In this document: one piece after another, positions 12,029 to 24,460 of the stretch | Layout of the letters: the number at the start of each line of letters is the position of its first letter | Numbering within the stretch: the first letter of the stretch is position 1 | From: Brachypodius melanocephalos | Taxonomy: Eukaryota > Chordata > Aves > Passeriformes > Pycnonotidae | Reading direction: 5' to 3' | DNA: 64,000 bases | Assembly: GCA_013398615.1 (NCBI GenBank) | Contig: VZSR01000170.1 | Span: 1,298,969 to 1,362,968 of the forward strand | Position numbers and translations under genes: made by a program | Notes under the pieces: model-generated | The model's database searches: none | What the model saw: the letters and a program-made list of their open reading frames with translations, nothing else | Told to the model about the DNA's origin: nothing

Positions 12029-13488
12029 GTGAGAGACAACAAAATCAACTTTTACACCCCATTAATGTAAAAATTAAGCAAATGGCATTGTCTCAATGGC
12101 AATTAATCACCACTGCCACTGAGACCCTTGGATAACAGTTTTCTTGTAGCTCCAGAGTTTGATTATGAATCACAGGAATGTTAGTGCAGTTCCTGATTGG
12201 TAGTGTGCTTTTTAGTCCTCGTAAATACTCCAGCCGACTGCAGCAGCTTCTCGTTCCATACTGCCTCTCCTCAATCTGTATAGGAACCTAGTAGAGGTGG
12301 GGAGTAAGAAAAGGAGAAAAACACATCAAAACACCAATGTTTTAAAGATTAGGAGCTACATCTTCAAATCAGGCTGTCCCTAGGATATACAGGGTCGTGT
12401 TCTGCCCTCCTTATACAGCTGAGAGTAACCTGAAGCAAATAATTCTGTGAGCAAGAGAGTAACTCAAAGACAGTGAAGAGAATTGAAGGGTTTTTTCTCT
12501 GATTTGTGAAAAATTGGCCTTACTGGGTTTGAATTAATCATTTCAGTAAGGTGTATTCTCGAGAGCTGGGAATGAGCAGCAGTGAATCAGGCCACTAATG
12601 TGGAGTTTATCACGGTTTGTGATTTGCCTGTTATTAACTAGTGCTGTTTGTTTCTAGATGACCTGGGATAGGTTATTTATCAGTCTGAAAGCTGTTTATC
12701 TCCTGGCTTGGTTTTACAAATGTAGAGGAAGAACATACTGCTGTAGGAAACACATTGATTTTTTTGTGGGGTCCCTGCAAGTTCAGATATCTCTAAAAGA
12801 TCTCTGGATTCCTTCGAGATCCATTTGTAGGTGTAGATAATGGTGTTCAGTCAAGCACAACAAGAGAGAAAACAAGATTCTGGCATGTTTATGTCAGCTA
12901 TTTTGCTATTAACTTGTGAGAATCAAGGACTTCATCTAGGATTTTTTGGCTGAGTCTCACACTAGCATTCAGTTCTTCTTTGCATTATAATGAGAAAAAA
13001 CGGGAATTCACCCCTTATAATGGGAAAAATAGTGACAGAGCTGAAATCTTGTGTGCAGATATTAAATGCAAAACCTTTCAAGTGTGAAAAAATAAATGTT
13101 TCTCTTGTGTTTATTTGAGCATGCAGTGATTTTCCTTTTCAAAATTGCCTTTCCAAAGTTGTCATAATGTGGAAAATCAAGTTCTTCCTATTTCTCCCTT
13201 CTCTGACAAAACCAGCATTGGTTTGTAGCAAGCAATAATATCAAATGCTCTCCTTCCCACTCTCTCCCTGCACTGCTACAAGGTTGAGCAGTGCAGCTCT
13301 TCCATGAGTTAATGCTATGTAATCGAAGAACAATGTAATTGCATATCCAATATAATGAACAATGCAGCTTCTCCATGCAAAGTTGCTGAGCAGATGCTGC
13401 TTATTTTTGTTTGGAGCCACATATTTATCACAGTCTAATTTTGTCTTCTTCTGGGGGAAAAAACACCCACCCCACCTGCCTGCAGCAG
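12029..13488 (+). other. GLI3: GLI3 intron 8
   Basis: This 1,460-bp intron has a gtgaga donor and ends in a tandem acceptor, TGCAGCAG (13481-13488). It carries no recognisable gene or repeat. Open frames overlapping its 3' end come from reading through into exon 9. Confidence 0.85.
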
Positions 13489-13602
13489 AATAAACCCACA
13501 AGTGAATCTGCAGTGAGCAGCACAGGTGACCCCATGCACAACAAGCGCTCCAAGATCAAGCCTGACGAGGACCTCCCCAGCCCAGGAGCAGGAGGCATGC
13601 AG
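13489..13602 (+). CDS. GLI3: GLI3 exon 9: linker with basic segment
   Basis: The 114-bp exon encodes 38 residues, NKPTSESAVSSTGDPMHNKR followed by SKIKPDEDLPSPGAGGMQ, nearly identical to human GLI3 except at the last few residues (human has ARGQQ as I recall it). It begins and ends on codon boundaries. The basic HNKRSKIK segment is typical of nuclear-localisation-like sequence, but that role is inference. The donor CAG|gtatgg is not a strong consensus. Using the upstream AG of the tandem acceptor would add one Gln codon. Confidence 0.95.
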
Positions 13603-14860
13603 GTATGGCAGCCAGGTTCCAGTCATGAGCCTTCCCTTCTGCTGCTGGAGGGAGAATGCACCTTTCCTGTGACACACACGTTTTCAGGCTCCTTGCTGCA
13701 CACAGGGGTAGCCAGGGTTAAATGGGAGCAGCTCCTGGGGTGCAGGGTCTGTGGCAGGATGGAGAGAGGGAGAGGGAGGCTGATGGAGAGGCACCTCTGA
13801 CCGGTCAGAGCATGCTCAACGCTCTGTTTGCCGTGGAAAAGTGAACAAGAGACACTCAGGTCTTTATGAAGGACACGTTTTCTGTTCAGCAGAAGTACTT
13901 AAGGCCACCTTGACTTTTCTGGGTCTTAGCACTGTAGTGCACTGAGGCCCCAGTGCCAGGCTACAGTCTCGTTTGCTGTACTTTCTATACCAGTTAATGC
14001 CACTGGTTTTAGTAGAGTGACTCTTCATTTACAGTGACTCAGGGGAGATGAGAATCAGAGCCTCAGTCTTGTGAGTGAATCTGTGAAAACAAAGCAGAGG
14101 TCTGCCTAAATCCTTCAGCAGGTTTGAAATGGAAAAATAGCAGGAGTGCATAATCCGAACCAAACGTTTACACTAACATCTGACTCTTACCCTCAGCAAA
14201 TAACAAGCTGGGGAGAATGTGGCGCCCTGATAAACTGGAGGTCAGAAATCTAACCCCAAAATTAAATACTTTCTCCCCCTGTTCACCCCTTACATGCACA
14301 TGTTAAGGGCAAGAACAGACTAACAACTCAAAAATTAGCAGTCTGCTCTTTGAAAGAGCATCTTGCTTAGCATGCAAACCTGTTACTGTTTTAACAATGG
14401 AAACACACTGGATTACTGGTGATCCAATTTCTGTCCAACCCTACTACTAAAATCAAATTCCAATTAATTCAACTATATTGAATAGTGCCTTTCACATTAG
14501 TGGTCCCACTGAATCATGAAAGCCAGGTGCACAAATAATAAGCTGCTTAAATAAAGTGTGAGGGCAGCCAAGCCATTATGATTTCTTTTTAATTGAAATG
14601 TAAAGGGAACGAAGAATTTATTTTACATGTATAGTTTGCAAATGGCTTCTGGCTTATCAGGCATGTTTTGGGCTTCTGTATTTTGTGGAATGGAGTAGCA
14701 TAGTGAAGTGAGAGTAAAATAATCCTCCCTCCCCTGCCTCCTCCACACACACACACCCCCATCAGCTTTCTTTTAATGCTGAAGTAATGCCCTTTTCTTC
14801 CTCCTCAGTTCCAGAATTTCCTCTCTCTTCTTCTCACTCCTGTTTTTTTCCTCTCTCCAG
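13603..14860 (+). other. GLI3: GLI3 intron 9
   Basis: This 1,258-bp intron contains a short CA run (about 14742-14756) and an unusually long pyrimidine stretch before the acceptor (14790-14860). A second AG at 14807-14808 would shift the frame if used. No gene or mobile element is recognised. Confidence 0.85.
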
Positions 14861-15001
14861 GAACAGCCAGAAGGAATGACCTTGGTAAAAGAGGAAGGGG
14901 ACAAAGATGAAAGCAAACAGGAGCCTGAAGTGGTCTATGAGACAAACTGCCACTGGGAAGGCTGTTCCCGGGAGTTTGACACGCAGGAACAGCTAGTGCA
15001 T
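14861..15001 (+). CDS. GLI3: GLI3 exon 10: acidic segment and first half of zinc finger 1
   Basis: The 141-bp exon encodes 47 residues, EQPEGMTLVKEEGDKDESKQ then EPEVVYETNCHWEGCSREFD and TQEQLVH, ending exactly at a codon. The two zinc-ligand cysteines of finger 1 (CHWEGC) are here, while its histidines are in exon 11, so intron 10 splits the finger. In GLI proteins finger 1 makes little base contact and contributes to packing against finger 2. The donor CAT|gtaagt is strong. VKEEGDK resembles a sumoylation motif (VKEE), as in human GLI3. Human has CARE where this has CSRE. Confidence 0.96.
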
Positions 15002-17439
15002 GTAAGTTAATGGTATTCAGGAACTAGGTTTTAAAACTACGTGACCTTTTTCATGGGGGTCAGGTTCTCTGACCCTATGCTGAGTCAAGTTTCTTAGCTA
15101 ACAGAGCTGCAAACTGGAGAGGGGTTTATGAGTTTCTGAGAATAAAGAAAACTTGAAGCCACAGTGCTTGACCTGTTCAGTCAGCTAAAGCTTAGTGTAA
15201 AATTCAATAAAGTCTTCCACAGAGATTGTAATGGCTCTGATCCTGTAAGCCAGCAAACGCTATTTTGCGTTAGAGACTTTGATAGTTATTGAGTAATAGT
15301 AAGCTGGACAAGAATGATTATTAACCTTTAGCCAAGTTTGATTTTTTTTCTCCCCAAAGGGGCTGTAATAGTAGCAATGGGTGAGGGGAATTTTTTTTCC
15401 ATTCAATAAGAGAGGTTTTACTATCAATTTACTGTTGTGTGTGAACTGAAAGGGGTTATTTGGCTAAATACATGGGGACTGAGTTACTTCAGTTGTTAGC
15501 AAAAGCAAACAGTATAATCTTTCCTGTGCTACACCAAATATTAATTCTGTCTCCCTTGTTTTTTATTCCTCTCTGCCACCTCTCCCAAATAAACAGTTTT
15601 TACTGTTCGGTAAAAGTGAAAGCAAGTGAGCAATCACAATTCAGTATACAACCTGACAAGTACAATCCTCTGCAATTCTAACCTCCTTTACTAGCAGCAC
15701 CTCTCTTATTTACTGGCATCATAGAACATAGTGAATACTCTGAAAAAAAAATTGAATTCCTAGTACAGAATAGAGAGGAACATCTTCAGCAAATGAGCAG
15801 TGTGACAGAATTGTATTTTCTTTAGAAAATGGTTTAATACTTTACTGGAAATTATGCAAAATCTGTTGCAGATTGTGGCTAGTACTTCTGAAATATCTAG
15901 TTGAAAAATTGACTTTTTCACCCAAAATAAATAGAAACAAACCCACTGTATATTTCCCAACACTATGCCAAATGGTAAACTTACCCTGCAAAGCTGACTT
16001 CAGTAAAGCAATGTCAACTTTCACTTGCTGGAGTGTGAGAACCTCTTGGTCTTGTAGTTATTCATCAAGATGTATTTTCAGGTTCTTATTAAGTAGTAGC
16101 AACAGCAATAACAACAATAATGATAAATGAAAGACTATCAACAACTAAAATAATATTCAAAATGTGACATTTTTCCAAGAATTCTTTGCAACATTTTGCA
16201 CACGTAATTCCCTAGCATTTGAATAGGCCAAACTGAAATGTGAGGAGAAACTGTTTTGGTGTCACAGTACCTTTTGGGGAAGAAATGCCGTACGAATGGC
16301 TTCTGCAAGTGGTTTAACACATTTAAATTAAAAGATCAAATGTCGGTCTTTGAATTGACTCTGTGCAAACAGACCAAATGACATCATATGGGCCTCTGCA
16401 CAGGCACAGTCTTCATATCTGCTAGCAATTATAAGGCTGAAGCTTCATGATGCCTGGCAAACCTTTCAGTATTCAGAAATTATCCCAGTGATAACGAGAC
16501 ATAATATACACAAAAATATGTGAAATAAAAGAGAAATTCAGAATAAAGGTACCCTTGACAACAAAAAAAAGGGCTTTTTGATGTTCCAGGCGTAAAATTT
16601 AATGGAAGTCCACTGGGCACGTTAGCTAATAGCTTGTGTTTTGTATTTTAAAGTGAATTAAAATGACAGGGTGGTAGTTTAGCTCTTCTAGAGTTTAATT
16701 TTAATTTTTTGGTTTTGGTGGTATTTTATAGCAAATCTGCCTGCATTGTAATGCTCAACAGCAAGACTGAAAAAGGTGTATTTCTTATGCTTCTGAACAA
16801 TGGCAACATCTGAAACAAGTTTCTCTAGATATAGAAAAGGAATATAAAAAGTTTTTCTATGACAGGAAGTTTTTTCTGGCAGGGCTCAGGATTCAGGTGT
16901 TTATGATGGTATTTGGGATTACAGGGTACAAGACTTGACTCCATACCCTGAAGACAATGAACTCATCATGGCAACCATCACATTTAAGTAGCACAAATCA
17001 TGCTGTAAGAGTCAGCGGGATTCAGTGATGGGGCCATGGTTTGTGATTTCTTTTGCTGCTCTGGCAGAGCCCTGCTGTGGGGACTCGAGTGAGTTATTTC
17101 TGCCCAGGATTGCAATGGGCTTTAGGTATCTAACTCTGTTTGAAAGCCTGGCCACTCACCCCAGTCTGCCTTTTGCACATTTTGTCTGCCCTTGATTGCC
17201 ACAGCCCTCTGATGTACATCTGCAGCAACTAGGGAAATGAAGTCTGGTCTCAGTAGGGCTTCACGGGAGGACAGCCCTGCTTTTGCTTAGGTGTGTCACT
17301 CTGGCAGAAAGTGTTCCGTCCCTGTGCATTAGGTCCTTGAAAATCTCAGTTGAAAAAGGGGTGTGGCTCATGTATGCCTCCTATCCAAATACTAGGTAAA
17401 TCCAAGTAGATACAAATTGCTGTAGCTGCGCTTCAGTTG

Positions 17440-17860
17440 ATGTCAGTGCAGTTCTGAGTGCCACGTGTGTGGCACATGCGTGTGTGTGTCCAAACCAGGC
17501 ACAGGCACGGTGTGTGTCCTGGGGCCCCTGCACGTGCTTGGCTCTGCAGCCCTGGCACTGGGAGAGCAGCTGGAGGCCTCGCCGAGCCCGGAGCCTCACG
17601 ATGCCAGACACTGCTCAAACACGGGAGGAGGAGTGCACCTGACACGGGCACGAGGTCTTCCACCCTGCAGCTTCGGGGCTGCGTACATCGGGCTGTTGGT
17701 GCTGTCAGGAGCTACCTGATCTGCCAGCAGAGTTCTGCCACCGTGCCTCTCCTGGCTGCACATGCTGCTGCTCTCCTGGTGATCCTCAACCCACTGGCAG
17801 GCTCAGCAGAGCCTGAGCTGCTCCTGCTGAGCTTGAAGAGCATGAGGGTTTGGAAGTAGG
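17440..17860. other. GC/CpG-richer intronic patch
   Basis: Base composition rises sharply against the surrounding AT-rich intron, with scattered CpGs and a CACGTG E-box at 17462-17467 inside a 7-bp-stem, 4-base-loop inverted repeat (17458-17475). Long open frames on both strands (for example 17458-17859 on +) follow from the lack of AT-rich stop codons and have no recognisable domain. It could be an old repeat, a regulatory island or a chance isochore fluctuation. Confidence 0.4.
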
Positions 17861-18639
17861 ATGCTGGACAGGATGTCAGAAATAGAGATAACCATCCAGT
17901 TTTGTTGGCGTAGATAAAGGTAAAAAAAGCTTAAACTGCCCTAGCAAGACTCATCCAGATAACATCTGCCATCTTTCTGTATGGTTATAACCATGCATGG
18001 GAGCAAAAGATCAGACCCAGAATGTCTAACGGCACAGGACAGGCTGTTATCCAAGCCTTGCTTCCCAACACACAGGAAATTCTAGAGGAACTGCGGTGTT
18101 AAGGGAAGAGATGGAAGTATGTTTCTAGCTGTTTGTTTTGTTTCCTGGAGGGTTAGGCAACTCTACTTGAATTCTAGTCTTGCCAAGTTGAGTAGAGCTT
18201 GGAAAAGCTTTTCTACAATTAGAAAACAAGTAATGGTAAAGATGTCATTACTTCCACTGTGTATAGGGTGTATACACAAGCACGTATGCATGTGTTTTGA
18301 ATAAGGTAAATACAAGTTTGTGTATATTCTGGTCTTTCTGTCATATACGGGTAGCTTTGTTATTTCTTGGGGAATTTAAGACCTGATTTACTTTGAAATC
18401 AACATACTTTGAATCACCATTACAAAGTGATGTGTGACATAGCACGTATGAAGTGGTAAATGCAAACAAAATCTGCGTCTAAATATGTGGTGTAGCTTTA
18501 CAGGAGAAATTGCAATGTTGTGCACAGTAGTCAGCATTTGATGTAATTTTCTGCATTTCTGTAGCAAAGTCTTGCAGTTACTAGTGTAAAATGAGGGTGC
18601 CACTGAAAATGTTCTTTGATTCCAATGTTTTCTGACTGA

Positions 18640-19810
18640 ATTTATGAACAGAACCTGAGCTGCTATGAATAAATAACTGAAAAGCTACCTGAAAGAATCA
18701 TTATTGACCCACCCAGAAGGGTCTGACACTGAAATTATTTTGGCACGGGTGCTCTTATTTTCAAGTGATACGAGCCACTTAGAATTCAACATGGTTAAAT
18801 TTTCATGATGCATGCACCAAAGGGCAAGGTGTTAAACCATCAGACGCTCTGCCTTATTTATAACACCTACCCATCCTTCCTCTCCCCCCCTCCTTCTCTT
18901 ACAGTTAATAGAAAGATTCATGATTCTTCATGGTTGTCTATCTAGCGTCTGACAGTACCGACTGCACTGCTAAAGCAAGTCACTATCTATAATTGATATC
19001 CTTCTATGGAATAGGGTACCGGCTGCAATTGAAGGTTTTTGCTGAAAGCTCTTAAATCCTGACAAGTTCTGCCCTTGTTCTGGTCGTTGCTGAGCTGCAC
19101 TGCTGAAATCCCAGGGTTATTTGAAGTCGATGCAAAAGGGGTGCGTGTGTTGCACATTAGCAAGACGCAGAGTTGGTGAGCCACGCTAGAGCTGCCCCTG
19201 CATTCTCCCACCAAGTAGTCTTATTTACTGTGCATTGCACTCCTGAAAAGGCTGCTTACATTGATGTTTGAAATGTCTATTATAAGGTTCTTTCTTTCCC
19301 TTTTTTCTTCTCCTCAAAAAATTTTAAAAATATCTTATTTATTTTAAAGCCTCACTTTGCTGCTGGGGTCTTTATCATTCAGCTGTTTAATTAATTTCTC
19401 TGCCCATCGAGATATTATAATTGGGCTTAGCTGAGCTCAAGTTTGTTTTAAATATATGAGTGCCTAGAAGCTAATAAGATACTGTATATATTTATAAGCC
19501 TGCTTTTTGTTGCAGTTTGTCCCTTTTTTTCCTCCAGAAATCAGTTAAGAATAAAATATTGCAAAAGGGTTAGACACTAAAGATAAAAGTTTATTTAAGA
19601 AAATTATCCTTCAAGGAAATGACTGAATTTATTGTTAAATATTAATACAATGGCAATCAGAAAAATGCAGTGCTGCCTATTTCTCATCCCCCTTGCTGCG
19701 TAGCCTTGATGATAATTATTTTTCATTCAAAAACATGCTTGAAGAACTGTAGAGCTATTTTTTGTTAGTGTTTTCTCCTGAATTGTACAGCAATAGAATT
19801 CTTTCATTGT
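18640..19810. promoter_or_regulatory. candidate conserved intronic enhancer A
   Basis: A long AT-rich, non-repetitive stretch dense in developmental transcription-factor-like words. Examples are the TTTAATTAATTT homeodomain cores (19386-19397), a TATAATTGGG stretch (around 19415-19425), TTTATAAG-type sites near 19491, and ATTGTT SOX-like sites near 19806. It has the texture of vertebrate conserved noncoding elements: no simple repeats and no long open frames. Conservation is not visible from one sequence, so the call is inference. Confidence 0.3.
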
Positions 19811-21414
19811 TGTTAAATTTGATTAGATGAGATCAAAAAGCCCTTAACTATCAGCAATAGTTTATATTCAGGATTCAGTTTGCTGAGGTCTTCCTGCCTG
19901 TTTGCAAAGCCTTGGTGACTGGAGCACTCCCCCAGCAGTCCCTGGGGGTTGTACTGCTCCACATGGTTCTCTTCTTGTACCAGAGGGCAGCTTCTTGTGT
20001 TTTTCAGGTACCCAAATGTTCCCAAGGCATCACAGTTGCACTGAGGGTACCCAAATGAACCATTGTATGCAAATCTTAGACTGGAGTTTCTTAATGTTCT
20101 TGCTCTCTGTTCCTACAGAAAACAGTGGGTTCAACTCTGACCAACAGAATTTGGCCAGCAATCCATGGAGACCTACATAAACCCCACGTTGTGCCCACAA
20201 CCGATCTCTGATTCAGTTTTACAGCATCTATGAGGTGCCACAATCAGTTCTGTGCACCTCAAAACACCTAAGAACATCAGGAGGTGGGGAACACACCATT
20301 CTGAAGGATTAGTCCTCTTTACAGTGGGTGATTTTGGATGCCCAGAAATAAGGACACTCGAAGTCAGTAGATTTGAAGGTCTCACTTTCTCTGTTACTGT
20401 GCTGGCTTTGGCCTCTGGCTTCTTTCTCAGCTGCTTCACCGCTCTTCTCTGAGCAGAGATCCAACTGCAATAAGAGGGTAAGCCAGATTAAAGCAGTTCC
20501 CCTGAGTATCAGCTCCAGTGCAGCAGACCTGTAAGTGGCCCTGAGAGTTGCACGTTGCCCATCACGTGCAAGAGGAGAAACTGCTCTGTAAGCAAAGGGC
20601 CTCAAAGCTGCCAAAGCCAAGCAGGTGCTGGGTGCAGCAGTGTCAGTAGGCATCTGCACCTAAACAGAGGCAGTTGCACACATCTGGCTCAACATACAGA
20701 TTATCCTTCATGCATTAGTGGTTTCTTTGCTCGGGGTCCTGGGGATGTGCTTGCAAACGGGTCATGAAGTTCCAGCTTCACCAGGCAGGTGAAGTCCCAG
20801 CTTTGTGAAGCAAGTCCCTTACAATCCCAAAGGTGTGTAATCACACATCCCAGTTTGCATGCTTCTCAAAATACGTTCAGGGATTTAGTTAATATTTAAT
20901 TCTTCTTTGCAGAGGCAGTTTTCGGTGCGTTTTCATTTCAGGTTTTTTTGGCCCTAGCACAGTAACGTAGAGAAGCCTCAGCCCATTCACAGGCTCGTTG
21001 TGCATGGCAGTGACAGCTACTGCCCTGAAAGGTTCAGGAATGTTTCCTTTAAATTGAAAAGAGGAAGGACTAGATAAGAACATGAAATCCATTATAGTAA
21101 TCATTTTTTCCTGACAAAAGGAGAATGTTTTACGTACAACAGCAAGGGGGGGTTTGTTGGTGGTTTTATTCTGTTTCACCTTATTTTATTTTTTGCTCCC
21201 TGGGGTCTGGACCCTAACTCGTACTTGGAGAAGGAGTGCTGTGGTCAAAATAAATCAGTTCTTCAAGCAAGACAAGCCCAAGGCTTGGGCTGAAAACTGG
21301 GACAGCTTGGAGAAGGCAGGGAGTTGTTCCAGTGGCAAGCAAGTGCTGTGGGAAGGCTTTTTTTTCAGTTTGTCCACCCCCTCAGTATATATGATCTTTG
21401 TAGCTGTGAGCTGT

Positions 21415-21456
21415 GCAATTCCTCTATCTCACTACCATTGGGGTAGATTTACATTT
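21415..21456 (+). repeat. dispersed 40-bp direct repeat, copy 1
   Basis: Shares CAATTCCTCTATCTC then A/T-TACCATTGGGGTAG and a following TTACATTT with 25217-25260; only one mismatch occurs across the central 31 bases. Outer flanks are unrelated. Confidence 0.9.
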
Positions 21457-22209
21457 ACAAAGGAAAGGAAGAAGAGATTACAGCAAATAATCATAAGAGA
21501 CATCTGTACAGAAGTTTTTAGGTTTTGAAACCTCTTCCTCATTACCTGTTTAAAGGCTGATTTCTAATTAAGGCACCACCTTACTGTGCTGGATTATAAG
21601 CTGCTAAACCCATCCTTTTGAACTGTGCCAGAATTGTGGAAATGTTTATAGGCCAGCAATTTATTAGGTGGCATAGCAAAGCTGGTAAGCAGATCTGTGC
21701 CCTTGAGAGCATGTTCATTCTCTCTTGGTTTCTGTCTGGGTACCTATCACAGGCTTGTTTAAATTAAGCAGTCTTTAACCCCCCATCAGCGGTGTCCATG
21801 TAAGTGCTGTTGGGTTTTAAGGTTAAGTAACCACAGACGGACCTCAGTGCTGTTCTGGAGCCTCAGCAGCCCCCGGGCTCTGGCACGGCCCCTCCTTGTG
21901 CTTCTCAGCACATCCTTGTTCTGCGGCAGTCACCGTGGTGCCCTTTGCCTCCCAGCAGTGTTAAAAGTCATCGGTGCTGCCTTGTGAAGAGATCTTACTC
22001 ACTGTGGGCTTGACCCGAAGGCCAGCTGTGCTTTGGCTCAGATTCTCTTAAGCACTGCACTACACAAGCGCATAAGCAGTCTCCCTGCCTAGAGTCTGGC
22101 TTTTGATGAATCACAGAGAAGAAGAGGGGGGAAAAAAATAACATGGGGATTTCTTTTCTGATAGAGAAAGGTTTACAACAAAATAAATCCACCCTAATCT
22201 GTGAAGTAT

Positions 22210-22420
22210 TAAGAGGGGATTTAGACAGAGAAATGTAATCATTTTTTAAAATTTAATTCCTCTGTAATTAGCATTTCTTTCACAGCATTAAGGAAACTTG
22301 TTGTTAGCCTGCTGCTGCTATGGCTTCTGTTCATATGAGTTGCCAAAGTCATTGTCTTTGAATTGGTATCCCTGAAAGAGGTTGCTAAACTATGACATGT
22401 CCTTTAAATAACACTCCTTT
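22210..22420. promoter_or_regulatory. candidate conserved intronic element B
   Basis: An AT-rich, non-repetitive block with TTTAATTCC and CTGTAATTAGC homeodomain-like cores (22252-22272), a CTTTGAATTG word and an ATTGTC SOX-like word near 22352-22363. The boundaries are set by eye. The call is weak without an alignment. Confidence 0.22.
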
Positions 22421-24012
22421 TTCACTGTTGCAGGTAGGGATGAATGGTGCTCCTCCTGTGCCCTGGGAAGTTACTCTGCCCACTCTACTCATAGTGAGGG
22501 GGCACTTGGGTGGAAGGGGCTGAGCAGGGCTTGACTTTGATCTGTGCTTTTAATCACACAGCACTATTTAGGTAGTTTGTGGATACACATACTTACTTGA
22601 AGTGTTTGCCTGAGAGTTGCCTGAACTCTTCCAAGTTACTGATATTTTAAAGGTGACTTCCAGTTTTGGAGAAAAACGTAGGATAAGAAGCTGCTAGCCG
22701 AGTCCCAGGGGTGCTTATGCTGACGGAATGACAAACGCATAGGCAAGAGTAAAGCAGCAGAGTTGACTTTTCACCTCCTGACTCATGGAGAAGAGAGAAA
22801 AGGGAAGTCCCTGCCTTCATTTTCCTGCCGGAGAGCTGCAGGGAGGGCTGGGCTTGTGCATGGACTTCAGGTACCTTTCAGTCCTATCCAAAGGGCCGGG
22901 ACAAAGCAGATTCACCTGGACAGAGCTGTTCTCTCTGTTCAGCTTTTCCATGCCTTGCTTCTGTTAAGCGATTTGATGTTACATAGCCTGTGTTATTAGG
23001 GTGAACCAGTGCGAGATCTGTGTCGGTGTGGTATGTCTCTACACTGTTTTTGTCACCCTTACTCTATCAAAAAAATCTACCTATAGTAAACCAGTCCTGG
23101 GAGGAGGAGAAATCTATGAGTGCTGGCTCAGCTGCGTGTGCAAGGGCTTTTTCTGAGACCAAAGAGGGAGATCAGCTTGTACCAATGGGGGCAGAGACAG
23201 GCAACTTAAATATAGGCATGAGTGAAGCTTCTGCATTTGGTTTTGAAAGGGCTGGGCTGAATGGATTAATTTTTGCAGTCTCTATTCTTTGTGTAACCTC
23301 TTAATAGACAGAAAAAGAAAAATGAAAACCAGATGAGCTTTTTTATCATGGGGAAACAAATCTAGTGTTTTCCCGTGCTTAAACTTTAGTGTGAGCGTGA
23401 CTTTTCTTCAAGATGCTGAGTACCTAATCTATAAAATGAATGGGTGGTGGTTTTGTCAGGAGTGAGTCCTCTGGTGCCTTGCACTGTAGGTATGAGGTCT
23501 GCATGTACCATTCTTATGTGTATCGCAGGGCTGAGATGCTGCAGTTCTCTGTGAGATAAAGTAGTCAAGCTGAAAATGAAACAAAGCTCCAACTGTATCC
23601 CTCCTTGTGTTTAGCAGAGATAAACTACAGTGGAGTCTCAGTGCTGCTCCGTTTGGCTTCTGGCAGCAGCTTTAATTGGTAAAATGCAGATTTTTTTTTT
23701 GATCAAGAGAGGATTATTCTTGTTATCAGTCTGGAGCATCTTATTTCAAGATGAAAAGGCTTCGCTGAATTACAGATGCCAACATTTTTACAAAGCACTT
23801 TGGCGATTGACATCTCAAAGAGAAAGTATGATTTATTAGCCTATAATGGCTAACACTCAGCACTGGGCTAGGTCCCACTGATTTGTGAAATTGCTTAATA
23901 TGAATTGCCTTTTTGTGCAATTCAAGCCCCAGGTTTTTCAAATAAACTTAGAATATAAAGTGTATGAAACATCACATACCTGAAAAGGGAGAACGATAAT
24001 GGGACTTTGTAG

Positions 24013-24101
24013 CTTAAAAGAAAAGAAAAGCGAAAGGAAGAAAGGGATAAAGAAAGAGAGAGAGTGGAAGAAAAAGAGGAAGAAAAGAGACAGAAAAAAA
24101 A
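24013..24101. repeat. purine-rich low-complexity tract
   Basis: The + strand is almost wholly A and G, in AAAAG, GAAAGG and GAGAGA patterns. This gives the spurious Phe/Ser/Leu-rich frame on the opposite strand. No longer repeat unit is seen. Confidence 0.75.
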
Positions 24102-24129
24102 TATCTGCTTCTAAATCCATCTTGGTGGT

Positions 24130-24460
24130 GCTTTTTTACAGTAGTTTGGTTGAAATGTTGGCAGGGTAAAGATTAATAACAAGCCTTGTCGCTATCAGTA
24201 CTCGCTTGTCGATTCTCTGTAACAGGGCTGTCTGTTCAGCATGGAAATTATTGATTAAATAAAAATTGCTATTAGATTGTGATGTGATCCATAATCACAA
24301 ACAATGGTGGACATTCTTCTTTCAGATCCCGAGCCATGCATCAAGTATTTTCTTGCAGCAATTTATATTGTGCTGACACTCACACCCATTAGGCTTTTAT
24401 CCTCTCCTACATGTGCCAAGAAAGCACGAAAAGAAAGAGCAGCAGCAGCACAGCAGTGGG
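24130..24460. promoter_or_regulatory. candidate conserved intronic enhancer C
   Basis: A non-repetitive AT-rich block containing GATTAAT (24171-24177), ATTGATTAAAT (24250-24260), an exact SOX-type AACAATGG (24300-24307) and a 7-bp inverted repeat TTGTGAT/ATCACAA (24277-24283, 24294-24300). The combination of paired homeodomain and SOX words resembles neural or limb enhancers. The function is inference. Confidence 0.3.

Noticed and set aside
13411..13800. 129-codon + frame spanning exon 9
   Set aside because: It is the exon 9 reading frame extended into introns on both sides. Only 13489-13602 is supported by splice sites and GLI3 similarity.
14809..14860. alternative upstream acceptor for exon 10
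   Set aside because: Would add 52 bases (not a multiple of three), shifting the frame. The added sequence is mostly polypyrimidine tract.
17458..17859. 133-codon + frame in intron 10
   Set aside because: Lies in a GC-rich patch with few stop codons in several frames at once. No domain and no splice or promoter context.
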